Assembly: GCA_903831845.1 (NCBI GenBank)
Contig: CAIKZJ010000438.1
Coordinates: 1-44,823 of the forward strand
Source: an uncultured Ignavibacteriota bacterium
GTDB taxonomy: Bacteria; Bacteroidota; Ignavibacteria; Tepidaquicellales; Tepidaquicellaceae
Direction of reading: 5' to 3'
Length of the DNA stretch: 44,823 nt
Position 1 is the stretch's first letter. Every line of letters begins with the position of its first letter. This document shows positions 8,653 to 16,803 of the stretch, piece after piece. The position numbers and the translations under genes are program-made. The notes under the pieces are model-generated. The model was given only the letters and a program-made list of their open reading frames with translations. It was not told the DNA's origin and did no database searches.

Positions 8653-9794
8653 ATCCGACCAGGGCAGAAATAGACTTAAAGAAACTCGAGCATAACTTTA
8701 ATTCAATAAGGGATTACCTTAAGAGGGAGAAGCCCGGAAAGAAGATAAAGATATGCGGAGTCGTCAAGGCAAACGCATACGGGCACGGCATTCAGGAAAT
8801 CAGCGAAAAGCTGATAGGGCTCGGCGCCGATTATCTGGGCGTGGCGAACTACGACGAGGCAATTAAACTAAGAAGCGTCATTCCGGACGCGAACATACTG
8901 GTCTTCGGAACACTCATACATTCAAAGCTCAAACCAGCCGCTTACGTAAAGAGACTTCTCAAGTACAATCTCATCGCGACAGTAGCATCGCTCGACACGG
9001 CGAAGTTTCTCGATTATTACAGCGGAAAACTCGGAAGGAAGTTCAAGGTACATATAAAAATCGACACGGGGCTTAAGAGGATAGGATTCGACGTGAAGCG
9101 TGCTTACAAGAACGTCGAGCAGATATTCGGTTATAAAAATCTTGATATAGAAGGCATTTACACTCACTTCGCCACATCGGAAAGCGCCGACAAGACGTTC
9201 GCGAAACACCAGCTGAACAAGTTTTACGACCTGATTCAGTCGCTGAAGAAAGGCGGAATGCGGTTTCCCATCGTTCACAGCGCGAACAGCGGGGCGATAA
9301 TAAACCTGAAAGATTCGTACTTCGATATGGTGCGGCCGGGCCTGCTTCTTTACGGATATTATCCATCGGAGAACCTGAAGCATAAGATTGACCTGAAACC
9401 AATTATGAACCTGAAGTCGAAAGTTACGTTCATAAAAAGAGTCGAAGCCAACACCAGCATATCATACGGAAGGAAGTACTTCACGGACAAGAGGAGTTTC
9501 ATAGGCTCTATTCCGGTAGGATACGGCGACGGATACTGGCGGGCTCTGTCGAACATAGGCAAGGTTGTTATAGGGAACAAGTATTATCCTATCGCGGGAA
9601 CGATAACGATGGACTGGCTGATGGTATATCTGGGGGTGAAGAGCAGCGTAAGGATAGGAGACGACGTGCTTTTGATGGGAGCGCAGAACGGAGAATATAT
9701 GGGAGCGGACAGGCTTGCAAAGATACTTAAGACGATACCGTACGAAGTCCTCTGCGCCGTGGCGGACAGAGTTCAGCGTATTTACTTCAATTAG
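8649..9794 (+). CDS. alr: alanine racemase
   Basis: 381 aa, PLP-dependent fold-type III racemase interconverting L- and D-alanine for peptidoglycan. Lys40 in GVVKANAYGHG is the PLP Schiff-base lysine. Tyr273 in ISYGRKYF is the second catalytic base, and VGYGDGYWR and GTITMDWLMV are the conserved C-terminal barrel elements. The start is TTG at 8649, giving NPTRAEIDL immediately, as expected for the family, whose proteins usually begin a few residues before this motif. No Shine-Dalgarno precedes the TTG, but a mini-ORF starting at 8629 ends on it. A weak hairpin (9817-9837) follows the stop. It is probably cytoplasmic and constitutive. Confidence 0.94.
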   Translation: MNPTRAEIDLKKLEHNFNSIRDYLKREKPGKKIKICGVVKANAYGHGIQEISEKLIGLGADYLGVANYDEAIKLRSVIPDANILVFGTLIHSKLKPAAYVKRLLKYNLIATVASLDTAKFLDYYSGKLGRKFKVHIKIDTGLKRIGFDVKRAYKNVEQIFGYKNLDIEGIYTHFATSESADKTFAKHQLNKFYDLIQSLKKGGMRFPIVHSANSGAIINLKDSYFDMVRPGLLLYGYYPSENLKHKIDLKPIMNLKSKVTFIKRVEANTSISYGRKYFTDKRSFIGSIPVGYGDGYWRALSNIGKVVIGNKYYPIAGTITMDWLMVYLGVKSSVRIGDDVLLMGAQNGEYMGADRLAKILKTIPYEVLCAVADRVQRIYFN

Positions 9795-9837
9795 CATTTA
9801 ACAGTTAGCATTAAGCAATCAGAGCCATTTTCTGATT
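9792..9837 (+). repeat. CATTTAACAGTTA repeat and weak hairpin behind alr
   Basis: The repeat word (TTAGCATTTAACAGTTAGCA) begins on the TAG of alr, and AATCAGA (9817-9823) then pairs with TCTGATT (9831-9837) across a 7-nt loop. No long T-tract follows, so it is at best a weak terminator. The core word matches the copy at 15504-15540 closely. Confidence 0.5.
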
Positions 9838-10111
9838 TAAAACCCAGTCCCAGAAGACAAAGGGCAGCTTTTCAATAAGAAAAGCAAACTTTATCACTGT
9901 CTTTTTAAAAAATCAAAATAACTGCATTTATCATATTGCGTTTTGGATTATTTGTTAGTTGGAATTTAGGTACATTATAAATTGTTATAAAAACATAGTA
10001 AAACATTCGTTTTTTATAAGGATTAACAATAATCCGTTATAAAACACAGTTACAAATTTAATATCTGCCGGGGAAATATCTTTATTCCGCTGAGCGGAAG
10101 AAAGAAGAAAA
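9795..10111 (+). promoter_or_regulatory. 5' region of the DEAD-box helicase with two hairpins
   Basis: This 317-bp gap has no gene. Beyond the repeat at its left end it contains two dyads. One is TTATAA-GGATTA / TAATCC-g-TTATAA at 10014-10042 (loop ACAA). The other is a perfect TTCCGC-TGA-GCGGAA hairpin at 10085-10099, ending 12 nt before the helicase ATG, so that the purine-rich ribosome-binding stretch starts at its 3' edge. RNA helicase genes are often regulated through structured leaders. A leader function here is an inference. I could not assign -35/-10 boxes. Confidence 0.4.
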
Positions 10112-11866
10112 ATGAAAACAGAAGAATTCAATCTTAGCGAAGAAACGCTAAAGAGACTGGGCAGGTACGACATCACGATTGCCACGCCTATTCAGAAAAA
10201 AATCATACCGTCAATAATGAAAGGCCGCGACGTTCTTGCGCAGTCGGAAACAGGTTCCGGCAAGACGCTTAGTTTCGCGATACCGATAATAGAAAACACC
10301 GACCCCAAAGACAAGATAATCGCTTTGATACTTGTGCCTACGAGGGAGTTATGCACTCAGATAACGGGAGAGTTCGTCAAATTCGCGAGCAGGAAAATCG
10401 GAATCAGCCCCGTTTACGGCGGAGTATCAATCGACAACCAGATAAGGAAGCTCAAGAGATCGCAGATTGTCGTCGCCACTCCGGGCAGGCTGCTGGACAT
10501 AATACAAAGGCGCGCTATAAGACTTAACGATCTAAAATATTTTGTGCTTGACGAAGCCGACAGGATGCTTGACATGGGATTCATCGCCGACATTGAAAAA
10601 ATTATGGAGCACATACCCGCTAAGAGGCAGACGATGCTTTTCAGCGCGACGATAACAAAGGAAATATCGGGGCTGATAAAGAAATATCTTGACGACCCCG
10701 TCAAAGTGAGCCTCGAATCGACTGTCAAGCCGGAGTTTCTCAAGCAGACATATTACAGGGTGACGAAGAAGCAGAAACTTTCGCTTCTTGTCGGAATGCT
10801 GAGAAAAGAACGCGACCTTGCGCTCGTATTCTGCAACAGGAAAAGAATCACTGAAGACCTTGCTAAAGAGCTTTCGCATGAAGGCATCAAGGCGGCGTGC
10901 CTCAACGGCGACATGTCGCAGGCGCACAGGGAAAGGGTTACAAGGCAGTTCAAGGAAAAGAGATTCAGCGTGCTTATCGCGACGGATGTCGCGTCAAGAG
11001 GACTGCACATAGAGGACATATCGCACGTTTACAATTACGAAATACCGAGGGACGTTGAATCATACACTCACAGAATCGGCAGAACCGCAAGAGCGGGCAA
11101 GAAAGGCGAAGCGATATCATTCGTTACGGGCGGCGACGACGAGAGATTTTTCAAGCAGATACTTTTCAATTACAAAGGCATTATCACGTTAAAATACGCC
11201 GACACAAAGAAAGAACCGAAAGACAAAACATACACAGAAATACGCAAGCAAGCGGAAATAAAACCTGAACGGGAAACGAAGAAACGTGACGAAAGACCGC
11301 GATATGAAGAAAGAAAAAGCGACGGTGAAAGAAAAGACGACAGAAGAAAAGACGACAGAAGAAAAGACGACAGAAGAAAAGACGACAGAAGAAAAGACGA
11401 CAGAAGAAAAGACGACAGAAGAAAAGACGACAGAGGCAGTGAAGGCTGGAGAAATGACGATGTGAAATATCAAAGAAGAGGAAGCGCCGGGCGAAGAAAG
11501 GATGGCGGGAAAAATGACGTACGCGGCAGAAAGGAACCCGGAAGCGTTAAGCAGAGAAGGCCGGACAGGGAGAGCAAAGAAAAAATTAGACAGGATATAT
11601 ACTTCGGAAAGAAGGAAACGGGCAGGCAGAAAAAAGGCGGCGGCGGTCTTGATTTCGAGAAATCGCTTCTCGAGGAAATAAACAGACTAAGGGAGCTGCC
11701 GTTCAGCAGCGAGGAGCCTTTCAAGAAAAAATCATTCCGTGATTACAGGACATCGACCGAAGAACAGGACGGAAAAAAGCAGAAGGGCAAGAGCACGTAC
11801 AGGGAAGAACCATACAAGCAGAAGAAAAGCTGGTTTGACAGGTTCAGAAGAAGGAAGAAAAGATAA
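10112..11866 (+). CDS. DEAD-box ATP-dependent RNA helicase with basic repeat tail
   Basis: 584 aa. The helicase core (residues 1-365) shows all motifs in order: Q-motif region FNLSEETLKRL...ATPIQ, Walker A SETGSGKT (45-52), PTRELC, TPGRLLD, DEAD (about 148-151), SAT (FSATIT), VFCNRKR, ATDVASRGL and HRIGRTARAG. It unwinds RNA duplexes with ATP; likely roles are ribosome assembly, cold adaptation or RNA decay. Residues 370-584 are a charged low-complexity tail, rich in K, R, D and E, probably an RNA-binding or condensing extension. It contains seven tandem RKDDR units encoded by exact 15-bp repeats (11330-11434). The subfamily (DeaD, RhlE or CshA) is not decidable by eye. The start ATG has GGAAGAAAGAAG upstream. 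No terminator T-tract follows the stop, although hairpins do. Confidence 0.95.
   Translation: MKTEEFNLSEETLKRLGRYDITIATPIQKKIIPSIMKGRDVLAQSETGSGKTLSFAIPIIENTDPKDKIIALILVPTRELCTQITGEFVKFASRKIGISPVYGGVSIDNQIRKLKRSQIVVATPGRLLDIIQRRAIRLNDLKYFVLDEADRMLDMGFIADIEKIMEHIPAKRQTMLFSATITKEISGLIKKYLDDPVKVSLESTVKPEFLKQTYYRVTKKQKLSLLVGMLRKERDLALVFCNRKRITEDLAKELSHEGIKAACLNGDMSQAHRERVTRQFKEKRFSVLIATDVASRGLHIEDISHVYNYEIPRDVESYTHRIGRTARAGKKGEAISFVTGGDDERFFKQILFNYKGIITLKYADTKKEPKDKTYTEIRKQAEIKPERETKKRDERPRYEERKSDGERKDDRRKDDRRKDDRRKDDRRKDDRRKDDRRKDDRGSEGWRNDDVKYQRRGSAGRRKDGGKNDVRGRKEPGSVKQRRPDRESKEKIRQDIYFGKKETGRQKKGGGGLDFEKSLLEEINRLRELPFSSEEPFKKKSFRDYRTSTEEQDGKKQKGKSTYREEPYKQKKSWFDRFRRRKKR
11330..11434 (+). repeat. 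seven perfect 15-bp tandem repeats inside the helicase gene
   Basis: Unit AGAAAAGACGACAGA occurs seven times without a mismatch (11330-11344, then every 15 bp to 11434). It encodes RKDDR repeats in the C-terminal tail. The period is a multiple of three, so gain or loss of units keeps the frame. Perfect identity suggests recent slippage or ongoing homogenisation. Confidence 0.95.
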
Positions 11867-12480
11867 CCACATCAACCCCTGCCTGAAGGCAGGGCAATCC
11901 ATAAATACAATCACAATACAAAGGATTTAAAAAGAAACCTCTTTCCGGCGGGGAGCCGGAAAGAGGCAGGAGTACAGGATAATTAGGGTCATATTTATCC
12001 TGTTCTCCGTATCATTAGATTATGAGCAGAAAGAGGGAATATGTTTTTTAAGAAAAAGTAAAAAGATCTTATGTTCTCCCTGTGAAGCATTGTTCTCCAA
12101 TTAACTTTTTTAAGAACTCTTCCCCGCATAGCGGGGAAGAGAAAAGAAAATAAGTTCACTGTTTGAACCGCAGATTTGTCCTCCCCTTTATGACAGACAA
12201 AGTTTAGCTTATTGCGAGCAAACAGAACGCGGCAGGCCGAAAATAATTAAGCATTGGGTTAAAGGAGTATGCAGACGCCGCGTTATTTTCATATACAATT
12301 TAAACGAAATTGTTAACTATGTCAATAGATAAAATGAATATTTTTACAAATTTCTGCTTTTTGTCCATAAATATGCTAATTATATGATATTTAAAAAGTT
12401 AATAATGTGGGTTTATAAGGAAAAACAAAAAAAGAAAGGCGGACCGGGGCCCGCCTTTAAAGAAAATAGACCTGATAAAA
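11867..12480. other. gene-free, hairpin-rich stretch; possible small RNA(s)
   Basis: No credible ORF in 614 bp. Dyads seen: CCCTGCC/GGCAGGG (11877-11894); a perfect 12-bp stem CCTCTTTCCGGC/GCCGGAAAGAGG with loop GGGGA (11938-11966); ACAGGATAA/TTATCCTGT (11974-12003); a perfect 11-bp stem CTCTTCCCCGC/GCGGGGAAGAG with loop ATA (12117-12141); and AACGCGGC (12226-12233) with GCCGCGTT (12277-12284) enclosing GCAT/ATGC. TGTTCTCC occurs three times (12001, 12072, 12091) and TCCTCCCC once (12179); these are complementary to Shine-Dalgarno-like sequence. None of the first hairpins has a good T-tract on the plus strand. It does not match RNase P, tmRNA, SRP RNA or 6S RNA features that I know. Confidence 0.4.
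12421..12458 (-). terminator. Rho-independent terminator of the T9SS gene at 12481
   Basis: AAAGGCGG (12435-12442) and CCGCCTTT (12451-12458) form an 8-bp stem with a GC-rich loop. Read on the minus strand, the stem is followed by CTTTTTTTGTTTTT. It lies just past the stop of the minus-strand gene. Confidence 0.8.
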
Positions 12481-14217
12481 TTATTTTATGAGAAGCATTC
12501 TTTTGACATCAGAAAATCCATCCGCCCTCAGTCTGCAGAAATACACGCCGCTTGTAAGGCCCGAGCCGTTGAAATCCACTGCATAGCTTCCCGCCTGTTT
12601 ATATTCATTCACGAGTACGGCGACTTCTCTTCCGAGCGCGTCATAAACAGTCAGACTTACCAATGATTTCTTCGGTACATCATATTCGATTTTTGTAATC
12701 GGGTTGAACGGGTTAGGATAGTTCTGACGAAGTTTAAATCCCGTTGGAATTCCCGGCTGCAATCCGTTTTCATTCGTTATCAGATTCGCGATGAAGCAGA
12801 TGTTCGGCCTGGTGTTCATAACCGTTCCTGTTGTGATATCCGTACAGCCGTTTCCGGTGGGAAGATCGGCGTGGTTATGAACAGTCATTCCCGGAGCCGT
12901 GGTTCCTTTCACGTATGAATTGGTTGTCCAGCTGTTGTTGTTGAAGCAAATTTCAACCAGCAGGTTACTGTTTCTCGTATACGCGAACGGAGTGTTGAGC
13001 AGTATGAACTGCACGCCCGGTCCCGGCGGATAGTATGTACCGGTATAAACCGTCGTCCAGCCGGTTGACGTGAGGTCCGTCAGCGATGTAAGTGATGTGT
13101 TCTGCATTTTAACAGTGAAGCCGTTCAGAGCCTGAAGGCTTATGCTGTCGAAATTAAAGCCTACCTGTGTTATCACGCCTGTCGTTCCGCCAGCCGCCAC
13201 GATTTCGGCAGAGGTATAAAGCATATCGGTTCTCGAATCTTCGTAGTAGGAAAAGAACGGATATCCGAGACTTGCATTGCCGGAGCCGATGCAAACCATC
13301 GACTCCTGATTAACATATTTGGCGACAGTGCCCATTTCGCCGACGACCCATCCTGCGGAAGTAGACGGAGGGAAAGTCATCTGATAAAGGTTTCTCGGGG
13401 CAATACTTTCAGATGTCCAGCTTTGTCCGCCATTCTCGGAGGTAAGTATCATCCCGGAGTTACCGGCCGCGAAAGACTTAAGGGGGCTCTGGAAGTAAAT
13501 CGAGTTCAGGTTGACTGTGACGCCAGTATTTATAAGGCTCCAGTTAGCGCCGCCGTTTGAGGACTTATATACCCTGCCGCTGTCGGCAGCAATCATCCCC
13601 ATTGTTGCGGAGATAAATTTCACTTCGTTAAGAGAGTCATACTGGAGTCTCTGGGAAGAGAAACTTGTGCCACCGTTCGTTGTTCTTACCACAAAGCCGT
13701 AAGTATCGACGCCCCATCCGTTAAGGTCGTTTATAAAGAACACTCTTGAGCGGTATCCCTGCATTGTATACATAATGCTCCAGTTATCGCCGCCGTTAGT
13801 TGTCTTGAGAATTTCTCCCCAGAAATTTCCGAGCCATCCTACGGACGGCGAAGAGAAATAAATCGAAGTCACTGCATATGTTGACGGCAGAGTAATCTGC
13901 GTCCAGTTATCTCCGTAATCGGTAGTTTTAAAAAGTCCACTTTGAGAAGAAAGAAATCCCGTCGATGCATTTACAAAATGCACCTGATAATTATTACCGG
14001 CCGACGGTGAAGTCAGCGCAGTCCAGTTCAGTCCGGAATTTGTGGTCCTGTAAAGCTTCGCGTTGTTTCCCGCCACGTATCCCATGAATGAATTGGGAAA
14101 AGACACGCTGTTGAGATTTTCGAAAGTACCGAGGCCTACAATCTGCCACGATCCCTGGGAAAACGAAATATCAGACAGCAAAAGAACAAAAATGAACAGA
14201 AATACTAATTTTTTCAT
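12481..14217 (-). CDS. T9SS-exported Asp-box propeller with extra beta domain
   Basis: 578 aa from the ATG at 14217, chosen because GGAGG sits 7 nt upstream and the protein then starts with a signal peptide (MKKLVFLFIFVLLLSDISFS); the frame is open further upstream but encodes nothing signal-like. About residues 20-320 form a YCF48/BNR-type propeller with Asp-box motifs (TTNSGLNW, TTDYGDNW, TTNGGDNW, TTNGGTSF, SSNGGANW, SENGGQSW). Residues about 330-490 form a beta domain starting IGSGNASLGYPFFSYYEDSRTDMLY, a module I associate with FCB secreted proteins but cannot name. The last 80 residues are the sorting domain (RQNYPNPFNPITKIEY ... KRMLLIK). Likely a secreted or surface protein; substrate unknown. 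Confidence 0.9.
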   Translation of the reverse strand: MKKLVFLFIFVLLLSDISFSQGSWQIVGLGTFENLNSVSFPNSFMGYVAGNNAKLYRTTNSGLNWTALTSPSAGNNYQVHFVNASTGFLSSQSGLFKTTDYGDNWTQITLPSTYAVTSIYFSSPSVGWLGNFWGEILKTTNGGDNWSIMYTMQGYRSRVFFINDLNGWGVDTYGFVVRTTNGGTSFSSQRLQYDSLNEVKFISATMGMIAADSGRVYKSSNGGANWSLINTGVTVNLNSIYFQSPLKSFAAGNSGMILTSENGGQSWTSESIAPRNLYQMTFPPSTSAGWVVGEMGTVAKYVNQESMVCIGSGNASLGYPFFSYYEDSRTDMLYTSAEIVAAGGTTGVITQVGFNFDSISLQALNGFTVKMQNTSLTSLTDLTSTGWTTVYTGTYYPPGPGVQFILLNTPFAYTRNSNLLVEICFNNNSWTTNSYVKGTTAPGMTVHNHADLPTGNGCTDITTGTVMNTRPNICFIANLITNENGLQPGIPTGFKLRQNYPNPFNPITKIEYDVPKKSLVSLTVYDALGREVAVLVNEYKQAGSYAVDFNGSGLTSGVYFCRLRADGFSDVKRMLLIK

Positions 14218-14395
14218 TTTATACCTCCAAAACTTATATTGGTAAAAGTTATTATTTTTTAAAACAATAAAACAGATTAAAATAAGTAAAACGGGATTTT
14301 GTGATTTACTTAGTATTTCACACGAGAGGTCCGATATTGCGATTAAAAAATCGGAATAAACAGGAAATGATTTTTTCGGGGAATAAATATCCTGA

Positions 14396-15433
14396 TTACA
14401 GATTCTCCTTCTCGAAATCAAGCAGCCATTGCTTGCGCCAGAGTCCTCCGCCGTATCCTGTGAGCGTGCCGTTTTCGCCTATAACGCGGTGGCAGGGTAT
14501 GATAATCGAAACGCGGTTGTGTCCGTTAGCGTTTGCGACGGCTCTGACCGCAGACGGTTTTCCCATCATTTCGGATTCACGTTTATAAGAGACGGTTTTT
14601 CCGTACGGGATTTTCTTAAGTGTTTCCCAGACGGATTTCTGGAAATCCGTGCCGGGCGTATCGAGCGGGACAGTAAAAGTTTTTCGTTCCCCCGCGAAAT
14701 ACTCCGTAAGTTCCTTTTCGAGAAGCGGAAAATATCTGTTCTCGCCGGGTAGTATGACCGCTTTAAAATATTTCTTCAGTTCTTTGAATTCCGTTTCGAG
14801 CATGCGTCTGTCCGTGAAGTCGAGCATACATATCCCTTTTCCGGTTCCGCATATGTACATGGGACCCACGGGCGTTTCTATTCTTTTAATGTTTATAACG
14901 TTCATAGCCGCAGATTTTGCAGGGGGTTCATTGAAAATGTTTTTGAAAGACGAATTGAATCCGCTGAGAGAGCCATAACCGGAATCGAATGCCGAGCCCG
15001 CGACTTTCTCGCCGGACTGCATCATGTTGAACGCGTTGTTTATCCTCATCATTCTCTGAAAAGTCTGAAATGTCATGTTATGATTTTTCTTAAACCATCT
15101 TCTTATCTTATTCGGCTCCAAACCGCGAAGGAAGAGGTCGTAGTCTTTAATCTTCTTCGACGGATTCGCATTTATTTCTTTAATAAGTTTCTTAATATAA
15201 TCCGGAGATTGCGCAGGCAGATCAAGCGGCGTACACATCCTGCACGGCCTGAACCCGTGCTGGAGCGCCTCTTTTGAAGTTTTGTAGAAAACAACGTTTT
15301 CAAACTTCGGCTTCCGCGCCGAGCACGTCGGCCTGCAGAAAATTCCGGTTGTTTTTACCGCTACGATGAAAATTCCCTCGAAAGAAGAGTCTTTCCTCAG
15401 CAGCGCGTTATACATCATTCTGTCTGTAAGCAT
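14396..15433 (-). CDS. ada: bifunctional Ada: methylphosphotriester/O6-methylguanine repair and AraC-type activator
   Basis: 345 aa from the ATG at 15433; a TTG six codons upstream (15451) is also in frame, but the ATG fits the usual Ada N-terminus better. Zn-Cys cluster Cys33, Cys37, Cys64, Cys67 (IFCRPTCSARKP, FRPCRMC) has exactly the spacing of E. coli Cys38/42/69/72; Cys33 would accept the phosphotriester methyl. A helix-turn-helix AraC region follows (RWFKKNHNMTFQTFQRMMRI; FDSGYGSLSGFNSSFKNIF). The C-terminal methyltransferase has IPCHRVIG with acceptor Cys314. Ada repairs alkylated DNA irreversibly and, when methylated, activates its own regulon. It is a single gene here, with no alkA or alkB beside it. 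Confidence 0.95.
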   Translation of the reverse strand: MLTDRMMYNALLRKDSSFEGIFIVAVKTTGIFCRPTCSARKPKFENVVFYKTSKEALQHGFRPCRMCTPLDLPAQSPDYIKKLIKEINANPSKKIKDYDLFLRGLEPNKIRRWFKKNHNMTFQTFQRMMRINNAFNMMQSGEKVAGSAFDSGYGSLSGFNSSFKNIFNEPPAKSAAMNVINIKRIETPVGPMYICGTGKGICMLDFTDRRMLETEFKELKKYFKAVILPGENRYFPLLEKELTEYFAGERKTFTVPLDTPGTDFQKSVWETLKKIPYGKTVSYKRESEMMGKPSAVRAVANANGHNRVSIIIPCHRVIGENGTLTGYGGGLWRKQWLLDFEKENL

Positions 15434-15503
15434 TAATTTCTTTTTATACAAAAATACGCTTAAAGGATTTGAAGCGCTACCGATTTTCTGACAAGGAATT
15501 TTT

Positions 15504-15540
15504 CAATTAACATTTAACAGTTAGCGGTTAACAATCAGCC
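15504..15540. repeat. dispersed CATTTAACAGTTA-family repeat
   Basis: CAATTAACATTTAACAGTTA followed by GCGGTTAACAATCAGCC. It nearly matches the copy behind alr (9792) and, in opposite orientation, the one behind carB (18722). It lies in the divergent gap between ada and the lipoprotein gene at 15690. Confidence 0.55.
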
Positions 15541-15689
15541 TTCTGCATTAAAATTATTTGTATCCGGAAATAACCTTGGATTTCCCCGTCATCAGATCAT
15601 TTTACAGATTTTTGACATTTGAGAGACAGAACCGTGACAAACGGACAAGGCAGAACAATTAGCTTGATATCAAACAAAAGGGGCGTGTT

Positions 15690-16199
15690 ATGATATTCAG
15701 AATAATAAATAAGCCGTCTAACAAATTCCTGTTCGGTCCAATAATATATATAATAATCCTGGGGTTTATGCTGTCGCTGAACTCATGCGTCACATCAGAA
15801 AAGAATACTTTTTTGAGCGACGACTTTGAAAATGAGGTTGAGGATCCGAACGGATTAAATTACACAGAATTTGTGATAAAGAAAGATTCGTCGATAAGAT
15901 TAAATGAACACGACAGGGCTGTTTTCCTGAAAAGCAGGGATGACCTTACAAATGTATTTGAGATAAGTAAATTTGATACTGTGATCAATAAGACAGCCGG
16001 GCAGAAACAAACTTATAAACTTGTCAGGAACCTGATTTACCTTAAGCTGGATGACGTACAAAAGATAAAGACGGAAAAACCTGTATTAAACATCTTAACA
16101 ACTTCGCTATTAGTCCTAGGTATATCAGCAGCTGTAACTGTATTATTTTTTGCAGTGGGTATAGCAATCGACAGCAGAGGATTCTTTTACTGCTTTTAG
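15690..16199 (+). CDS. small lipoprotein with C-terminal membrane segment, unknown function
   Basis: 169 aa. A hydrophobic segment ends in the lipobox LNSC, with Cys33 as lipidation site. A mixed-charge region of about 95 residues follows, then a second hydrophobic helix at about 135-158 (LNILTTSLLVLGISAAVTVLFF). The family is not recognised. The start ATG is preceded by AAAAGGGGC, a good ribosome-binding site. It is divergent from ada and convergent with the gene at 16329, with a strong hairpin terminator between them. Confidence 0.75.
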   Translation: MIFRIINKPSNKFLFGPIIYIIILGFMLSLNSCVTSEKNTFLSDDFENEVEDPNGLNYTEFVIKKDSSIRLNEHDRAVFLKSRDDLTNVFEISKFDTVINKTAGQKQTYKLVRNLIYLKLDDVQKIKTEKPVLNILTTSLLVLGISAAVTVLFFAVGIAIDSRGFFYCF

Positions 16200-16289
16200 A
16201 GCGTCAGATTTACTTGTGTACGATTTTACTGCCATCATCAAGACAGTTACTGTGCGGCGAATAATGGTTTTTAAAAATCATCCAAAGTA

Positions 16290-16322
16290 AAACTCATCCC
16301 CGGTGTTTCCGGGGATGAGTTT
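16290..16322. terminator. strong hairpin between convergent genes
   Basis: A perfect 14-bp stem (AAACTCATCCCCGG at 16290-16303 with CCGGGGATGAGTTT at 16309-16322), loop TGTTT. The A/T ends of the stem make it usable in both directions. It sits 6 bp past the stop of the minus-strand gene at 16329 and about 90 bp past the plus-strand lipoprotein gene. Confidence 0.85.
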
Positions 16323-16328
16323 CTGTTA

Positions 16329-16625
16329 TCAGTCGACAACCGTGAATATCTCGCGGTATCCCGATTCGCAGAGAGGTTTGAGTTTCTCGTACATCTCCGC
16401 CCATTTTTTGTCGGCGAATATTCTTCCGAGATCGGCTTCGAATGAGGCAAGAGAATCATGCCCCGTTTCGAAGACGAGAGTGTATGAAGGACCTGTTAGA
16501 TCCATCATCGCGCGTACATGTTTTACGCCGAACGATTTATTGAATTCAACAGCTTCCTTGATTTGAGTTTTTGCTTCTTTTGCTTTTCCGAATTTGAGCC
16601 GGAAAACATTGCGGACGATTATCAT
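16329..16625 (-). CDS. Dabb/NIPSNAP-like small protein, function unknown
   Basis: 98 aa. The pattern (MIIVRNVFRLKFGKAKEAK, then amphipathic helix, AMMDLTGPSYTLVFETGHDSLASFEAD, second helix, EIFTVVD) is that of a dimeric alpha-beta ferredoxin-like barrel, as in NIPSNAP, Dabb or antibiotic-monooxygenase-like proteins. No catalytic residues can be assigned. The start ATG is preceded by AAAGGGGAG at good spacing. Monocistronic, ending in the hairpin at 16290-16322. Confidence 0.75.
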   Translation of the reverse strand: MIIVRNVFRLKFGKAKEAKTQIKEAVEFNKSFGVKHVRAMMDLTGPSYTLVFETGHDSLASFEADLGRIFADKKWAEMYEKLKPLCESGYREIFTVVD

Positions 16626-16803
16626 TTCGTTCTCCCCTTTGATTTAAGAAATGTATAAATCTATAACAGGAAGTGTTTTATTTAGTTTCTGACGGAAAAA
16701 TCGACACAATAAACTGCTGAAATAATAAAGCATTAAAATTACATATTAATTGAAATTCATATGAGGTATTTTGGGTTAAAACGTATATAAAAAAGGACAA
16801 AGT

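Noticed and set aside
11330-11434. Regular repeat considered as a CRISPR array
   Set aside because: No spacers; units are contiguous and coding.
11189-11473. Antisense frame with VVFSS repeats across the helicase minisatellite
   Set aside because: It is the shadow of the 15-bp repeat within a well-supported helicase gene.
12269-12317. 15-codon ORF after AAAGGAG in the hairpin-rich region
   Set aside because: Only one base separates GGAG from the ATG, too close for initiation, and the ORF lies within a stem.
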